A stretch of 64,000 bases of DNA from Lysobacterales bacterium. GTDB lineage: Bacteria > Pseudomonadota > Gammaproteobacteria > Xanthomonadales > Rhodanobacteraceae. The stretch's first letter is position 1. The number at the start of each line of letters is the position of its first letter. The notes under the pieces were generated by a model. It saw nothing but the letters and a program-made list of their open reading frames with translations. It was not told the origin of the DNA and ran no database searches. Of the stretch, positions 60,549 to 64,000 are shown in pieces. A program made the position numbers and the translations under genes. The DNA lies in assembly GCA_016721015.1 (NCBI GenBank), contig JADKJL010000001.1, forward strand, positions 248,001 to 312,000, written 5' to 3'.

Positions 60549-61720
60549 GGGCCCGTCATGGCGCTCGACAACGCCGCAAGCAAGCGTTCGATGTCGGCTT
60601 CCTCGTGTGCGGCGGAGAAGGTTACACGCAGTCGCGCCGAGTGCTCGGGCACGGTTGGCGGCCTGATGGCCGGGACAAGGAAACCAGCCGTCTCGAGCCG
60701 GGCCGAAACATCCAGCGCGGTCGCACTGTCGCCGATAAGAACCGGCTGGATCGGCGTGCGCGATGCGGCGAGTGGAATGCCGCGCTGCGCGGCACCGTGG
60801 CGAAACTGGGCAACGAGGCGGGCAAGCTTTTCGCGCCGCCAGGTTTCATCGCGGGCGATGCGCAAGGCGACACGGGTGGCCGCGGCAAGCGCCGGCGGCA
60901 TCGCCGTCGTGTAGACCTGGGTGCGGGCGAACTGGACGAGACCATCGATCAGGCTGGCCGAACCGGCGACGAAGGCTCCGGCCACGCCGAGCGCCTTGCC
61001 GAGCGTGGCCATCAATACCGGCACGTCGTCGGCGTCGAGACCGGCTTCGACGACGCTGCCGGCGCCGTTGTGGCCAAGCACGCCCAGACCGTGCGCGTCA
61101 TCGATCATCAGGGTGGTCTGCTGCTCGCGACAGAGGCTGGCCAGTTCGCGCAATGGCGCGATATCGCCATCCATGCTGAAGACGCCATCGCTGGCAAGCA
61201 GGGCGGCGGCTTCCGGATCGCTCTGCAATTGCCGGCGCGCGCTGTCGACATCGGCATGCACGTAGCGCTTCAGGCGTGCGCCGGACAGGCGCGCGCCGTC
61301 GATCAGGCAGACGTGGTTGAGCTTGTCCTGCACGCACAGGGCGCGCGGATCGAGCAGGGTCTGGATGACGCCGAGGTTGGCCATGTAGCCGGTCGAGAAC
61401 AACAGCGCACGCTCGCGCCCGGTCCATTCGGCCAGTTCGCTTTCGAGCTGGGCGTGCTCGTCGCGATGACCGCCCAGAAGATGCGCGGCCGACGCGCCGA
61501 CGCCCCATTGCCTGGCCGCGTCGATCAATGCCTCGACCAGCTGCGCATGGCCAGCAAGACCGAGATAGTCGTTGCTGGCAAAGTTCTGCAGGCGCCTGCC
61601 CGCGACGACGACGTGGCTGCCATCAACGGCGCTGATCGTGCGCACGCGGCGCAGCAGGGCATCCCGGGCGCGTTGCTCGCAGGCGAGCGCCAGGCGGGCG
61701 AGCAGTTGCGGTCGGCTCAT
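60545..61720 (-). CDS. bioF: 8-amino-7-oxononanoate synthase BioF
   Basis: PLP enzyme joining pimeloyl-ACP and alanine. The 391-aa product shows NDYLGLAGH, STGYMANLGV, MIDDAHGLGVLG and the PLP lysine in ATLGKALGVAGAFV. I start at ATG 61720; the frame extends 50 codons upstream with no ribosome site. It follows bioB by 43 bases and overlaps bioH by four. Confidence 0.97.
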   Translation of the reverse strand: MSRPQLLARLALACEQRARDALLRRVRTISAVDGSHVVVAGRRLQNFASNDYLGLAGHAQLVEALIDAARQWGVGASAAHLLGGHRDEHAQLESELAEWTGRERALLFSTGYMANLGVIQTLLDPRALCVQDKLNHVCLIDGARLSGARLKRYVHADVDSARRQLQSDPEAAALLASDGVFSMDGDIAPLRELASLCREQQTTLMIDDAHGLGVLGHNGAGSVVEAGLDADDVPVLMATLGKALGVAGAFVAGSASLIDGLVQFARTQVYTTAMPPALAAATRVALRIARDETWRREKLARLVAQFRHGAAQRGIPLAASRTPIQPVLIGDSATALDVSARLETAGFLVPAIRPPTVPEHSARLRVTFSAAHEEADIERLLAALSSAMTGP

Positions 61721-61763
61721 GATTCTTCTCGACCGCGGGATCGGTGCATCGGCCGACTTCCGG

Positions 61764-62804
61764 TCAGGCCGGGATCGGATCGGCCCGGGCGCCAGCCGGA
61801 TGATCGATGATGTCGGCGTGCACGGTGTTGGCGCTGGCGTCGTCAACGTTGGCATCGATCTCAAGTGCATGGATGCCCAGGCGCGCGAACAAGCGCTGAT
61901 CGGCGTGCACGTCCGGATTGCCGGTGGTCAACAGCTTTTCGCCGTAGAAGATCGAGTTGGCGCCAGCGAAGAAACACAGCGCCTGCAATTCGTCGCTCAT
62001 TTCCGCGCGTCCGGCCGAGAGGCGCACCATCGATGCCGGCATGATGAGGCGGGCAACCGCAATCGTGCGCACGAATTCGAACGGATCGAGCAAGGCCGTG
62101 CCGGCCAGCGGCGTGCCCTCGACCTGCACCAGGCGATTGATCGGCACCGATTGCGGATGGTCGGGCAAGCTCGCCAGCGTCTGCAGCAGACCGGCCCGCT
62201 GTTCGCGCGATTCACCCATGCCGACGATGCCGCCGCAGCAGGTTTTCAGGCCGACCTTGCGCACGTGTCCCAGCGTGTCGAGACGATCCTGGAAATCGCG
62301 GGTCTTGATCACGTCGGCGTAGAACTCCGGCGCGGTATCGAGGTTGTGGTTGTAGTAGTCGAGCCCGGCCGCGCGCAACGCCTCGGCCTGCGCGGAGGTC
62401 AGCATGCCGAGCGTGGCGCAGGTTTCCATGCCGAGCGCGCGCACGGCACGAATCATCGCGGCGACCTTGGGCACGTCGCGATCCTTCGGCGAGCGCCATG
62501 CCGCGCCCATGCAGAAGCGGGTCGCGCCAGCGGCCTTGGCCTGGGTCGCGCGTTCGACCACGGTTTCCAGCGGCAGCAGTTTTTCGGCCTCAACCCCGGT
62601 CGAGTAACGCGCCGCCTGCGGACAATAGGCGCAATCCTCGGGACAGCCGCCTGTCTTGATCGAGAGCAGGGTCGACACCTGCACCGCGTTGGCGTCGTGG
62701 TGGGCGCGATGCACGGCGTGGGCGCGTTGCAGCAGGTCGGCGAACGGCAGATCGAGCAGGGCGAGTACTTCGCTGCGGGACCAGTCATGGCGTAGAGAGG
62801 ACAT
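61764..62804 (-). CDS. bioB: Biotin synthase BioB
   Basis: Radical-SAM enzyme that inserts sulfur into dethiobiotin. The 346-aa product has GGCPEDCAYCPQAARY (the CxxxCxxC site for the 4Fe-4S cluster), the YNHNLDT block, CCGGIVGMGE, and the second-cluster residues in the barrel. The ATG at 62804 starts the biotin operon; bioA and bioD are not in the window. It is divergent from comF across 43 bases, too short for a BirA operator to be read with confidence; none was identified. Confidence 0.98.
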   Translation of the reverse strand: MSSLRHDWSRSEVLALLDLPFADLLQRAHAVHRAHHDANAVQVSTLLSIKTGGCPEDCAYCPQAARYSTGVEAEKLLPLETVVERATQAKAAGATRFCMGAAWRSPKDRDVPKVAAMIRAVRALGMETCATLGMLTSAQAEALRAAGLDYYNHNLDTAPEFYADVIKTRDFQDRLDTLGHVRKVGLKTCCGGIVGMGESREQRAGLLQTLASLPDHPQSVPINRLVQVEGTPLAGTALLDPFEFVRTIAVARLIMPASMVRLSAGRAEMSDELQALCFFAGANSIFYGEKLLTTGNPDVHADQRLFARLGIHALEIDANVDDASANTVHADIIDHPAGARADPIPA

Positions 62805-62847
62805 CGAGGCATCCGGCTTTCGGTAAAGTGCGGCGAGTCTGGATTCG

Positions 62848-63594
62848 GTGCCGGAGGCTGTCAACTTGGAATGGAGGCGCAAGGTTGACGACGGGCTCGG
62901 CGCGCTGATTGCCGCCGTACTGCCGCCACGCTGCCTGCTGTGCGGGGCCGACGGCGTCGGTGGACGCGATCTGTGCGCGGAATGTCGGGCCGATCTACCC
63001 GCCAATGCCTGCTGTTGCGCGCGTTGCGCCTTACCGCTCGAGCATGCGGCCGAACGCTGCGGCATCTGCCTCAAGCGCGAACCGCCTTTTGCCTCGGCCT
63101 GGGCACCGTTCCGCTATGCGCATCCGCTCGACCTCCTCGAAGCACGCTTCAAGTTCCATCGCGATCTCGCCGCCGGACGCCTGCTTTCGGATTTGATGAT
63201 CGAGACGTTTGCCGGGCGACCTCCCGCAGCGCTGCCCGAGCGCCTGCTCTGCGTGCCCCTGCATCGCGAACGGCTGCGCGAGCGTGGTTACAACCAGGCA
63301 CTCGAGCTGGCCAAGCCGCTGGCCCGGGCCTTGCGCATTCCGCTGGATGCGGACGCTTTGACCCGGCTGCGCAATACCCGTGCGCAAACCGGCCTCGATG
63401 CCAAGGCACGCCGGCGCAACCTGCACGCTGCTTTCGCGATCGCCCCGAATGCCGAGCTGCCCGCCCACGTCGCCATCCTTGACGACGTCATGACCACCGG
63501 CACAACCCTGCGCGAATGCGCCCGCGTGCTGCTGCGTGCCGGCGTGGAACGCGTCGATGTCTGGGCCCTGGCCCGCGCGCCGGCCAGACGCTAG
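62848..63594 (+). CDS. comF: ComF-family phosphoribosyltransferase-like competence protein
   Basis: A 248-aa protein with an N-terminal zinc-finger region (LPPRCLLCGADGV, DLCAECRADLP, CARCALPLE, CGICL) and a C-terminal phosphoribosyltransferase domain ending in ILDDVMTTGTTLRECARVLLRAG (PRPP loop). ComF is required for DNA uptake in transformable bacteria and helps load the incoming strand. The start is GTG 62848; a TTG at 62866 is an alternative. With comM this points to natural competence, though that needs further genes outside the window. Confidence 0.92.
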   Translation: MPEAVNLEWRRKVDDGLGALIAAVLPPRCLLCGADGVGGRDLCAECRADLPANACCCARCALPLEHAAERCGICLKREPPFASAWAPFRYAHPLDLLEARFKFHRDLAAGRLLSDLMIETFAGRPPAALPERLLCVPLHRERLRERGYNQALELAKPLARALRIPLDADALTRLRNTRAQTGLDAKARRRNLHAAFAIAPNAELPAHVAILDDVMTTGTTLRECARVLLRAGVERVDVWALARAPARR

Positions 63595-63809
63595 CGGCAT
63601 TGTCCGATCGCAGCAGGCCGCCCACCGCACCGAGCGAACCGGAGATTCGTGCGACTTCCGTCGCGATTACCTTCCCGCAACGCGGCACAGGAGCGTCGTC
63701 GCTGAAACCACTCCCACGATTCCCTTGCTCGCCGACCAGGCCGCCTTTCTGCCCGGTAACGGTCGTGGTGTGAGTATCGGCGTGATCGTGAGCTTTTGAG
63801 CCGCACCGC
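63595..63809. other. Gap between convergent comF and ubiA
   Basis: About 215 bases with no gene I can support, no clear hairpin terminator and no repeat. Confidence 0.4.
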
Positions 63810-64000
63810 TCAGCGGATCGCCAGCGCCAGCAGCAAGCCGATCCAGAGCGCAAAGCCGACCCAGTTGTTGTTGCGGAAGGCGGCGAAACACGCATCACGC
63901 TGGCGGCCGCGGATCAGCCATTGCTGCCAGGCAAACAAAGCCGCGGCCATGCCGAGGCCGGCGAAGTAGGGCCAGATCAGTTGCGCGCGCGTGCCGCACA
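63810..64000 (-). CDS. ubiA: 4-hydroxybenzoate octaprenyltransferase UbiA, C-terminal part
   Basis: The last 62 codons of ubiA, cut by the window end. The text FAGLGMAAALFAWQQWLI, GRQRDACFAAFRNNNWVGF and LWIGLLLALAIR matches the C-terminus of UbiA, including the conserved CFxAFxNNNWVG block. UbiA attaches the polyprenyl tail to 4-hydroxybenzoate in ubiquinone synthesis. The 5' part lies beyond 64000. Confidence 0.92.
   Translation of the reverse strand, partial: CGTRAQLIWPYFAGLGMAAALFAWQQWLIRGRQRDACFAAFRNNNWVGFALWIGLLLALAIR

Overview
The window is a high-GC gammaproteobacterial chromosome segment, most like Xanthomonadales/Lysobacterales (Rhodanobacteraceae or Lysobacteraceae type). This is inferred from the gene families and gene order: lptM-dapF-DUF484-xerC, bioB-bioF-bioH-bioC, ComM/UbiK beside a P-II gene, a Fur-controlled hemP, REP hairpins, and a peptide-modification cluster known mainly from xanthomonads. 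No tRNA, rRNA, CRISPR array, prophage or insertion sequence was seen. Both window ends cut genes: a frameshifted LuxR-type regulator on the left and ubiA on the right.

Layout. 1-1.9 kb: broken luxR, ubiE, then a 350-bp island of heptamer repeats around a REP hairpin. 1.9-13.1 kb: a large membrane ankyrin protein, a YcgL protein, a tricorn-like protease, rpe, djlA, purC, a DUF962 membrane protein and a VIT-family transporter. 13.3-22.6 kb: a minus-strand operon of lipase lipoprotein, DUF1302, DUF1329, YCF48-like protein and MMPL/RND transporter, which looks like an envelope lipid or hydrophobic-compound pathway. 22.8-27 kb: an epimerase-like protein, a histidine kinase without its usual His, a divergent cation-exchanger-like protein and glutathione-dependent formaldehyde dehydrogenase. 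27.3-30.6 kb: two secreted proteins that share a C-terminal IFxxxFE motif. 30.7-34.5 kb: msrA-msrB, then xerC, DUF484, dapF and lptM. 34.6-44.3 kb: two membrane-anchored unknowns, a GNAT and RimK-like ATP-grasp pair, a KefB/C-type antiporter with DprE1- and DprE2-like genes overlapping it, and a pirin.

44.5-52 kb holds the most interesting locus, a duplicated putative peptide-modification system. Two class III cyclase/TPR membrane proteins (884 and 891 aa) are each followed by a convergent small gene for a peptide with a nitrile-hydratase/Nif11-like leader. Both peptides carry His80-x-Cys82 in a shared HxCLxVP core. A SagB-like FMN dehydrogenase follows. The three families correspond, from memory, to the TIGRFAMs models for a putative modified peptide, a peptide modification system cyclase and a peptide maturation dehydrogenase. 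I know of no experimentally defined product.

52-64 kb returns to housekeeping: mocA-xdhC, comM, ubiK, a P-II gene behind a perfect 22-bp palindrome, Fur-regulated hemP with an unknown partner, outer-membrane phospholipase A, the biotin genes bioBFHC, comF and the end of ubiA. All gene calls come from reading motifs and lengths; no database search or alignment was run.
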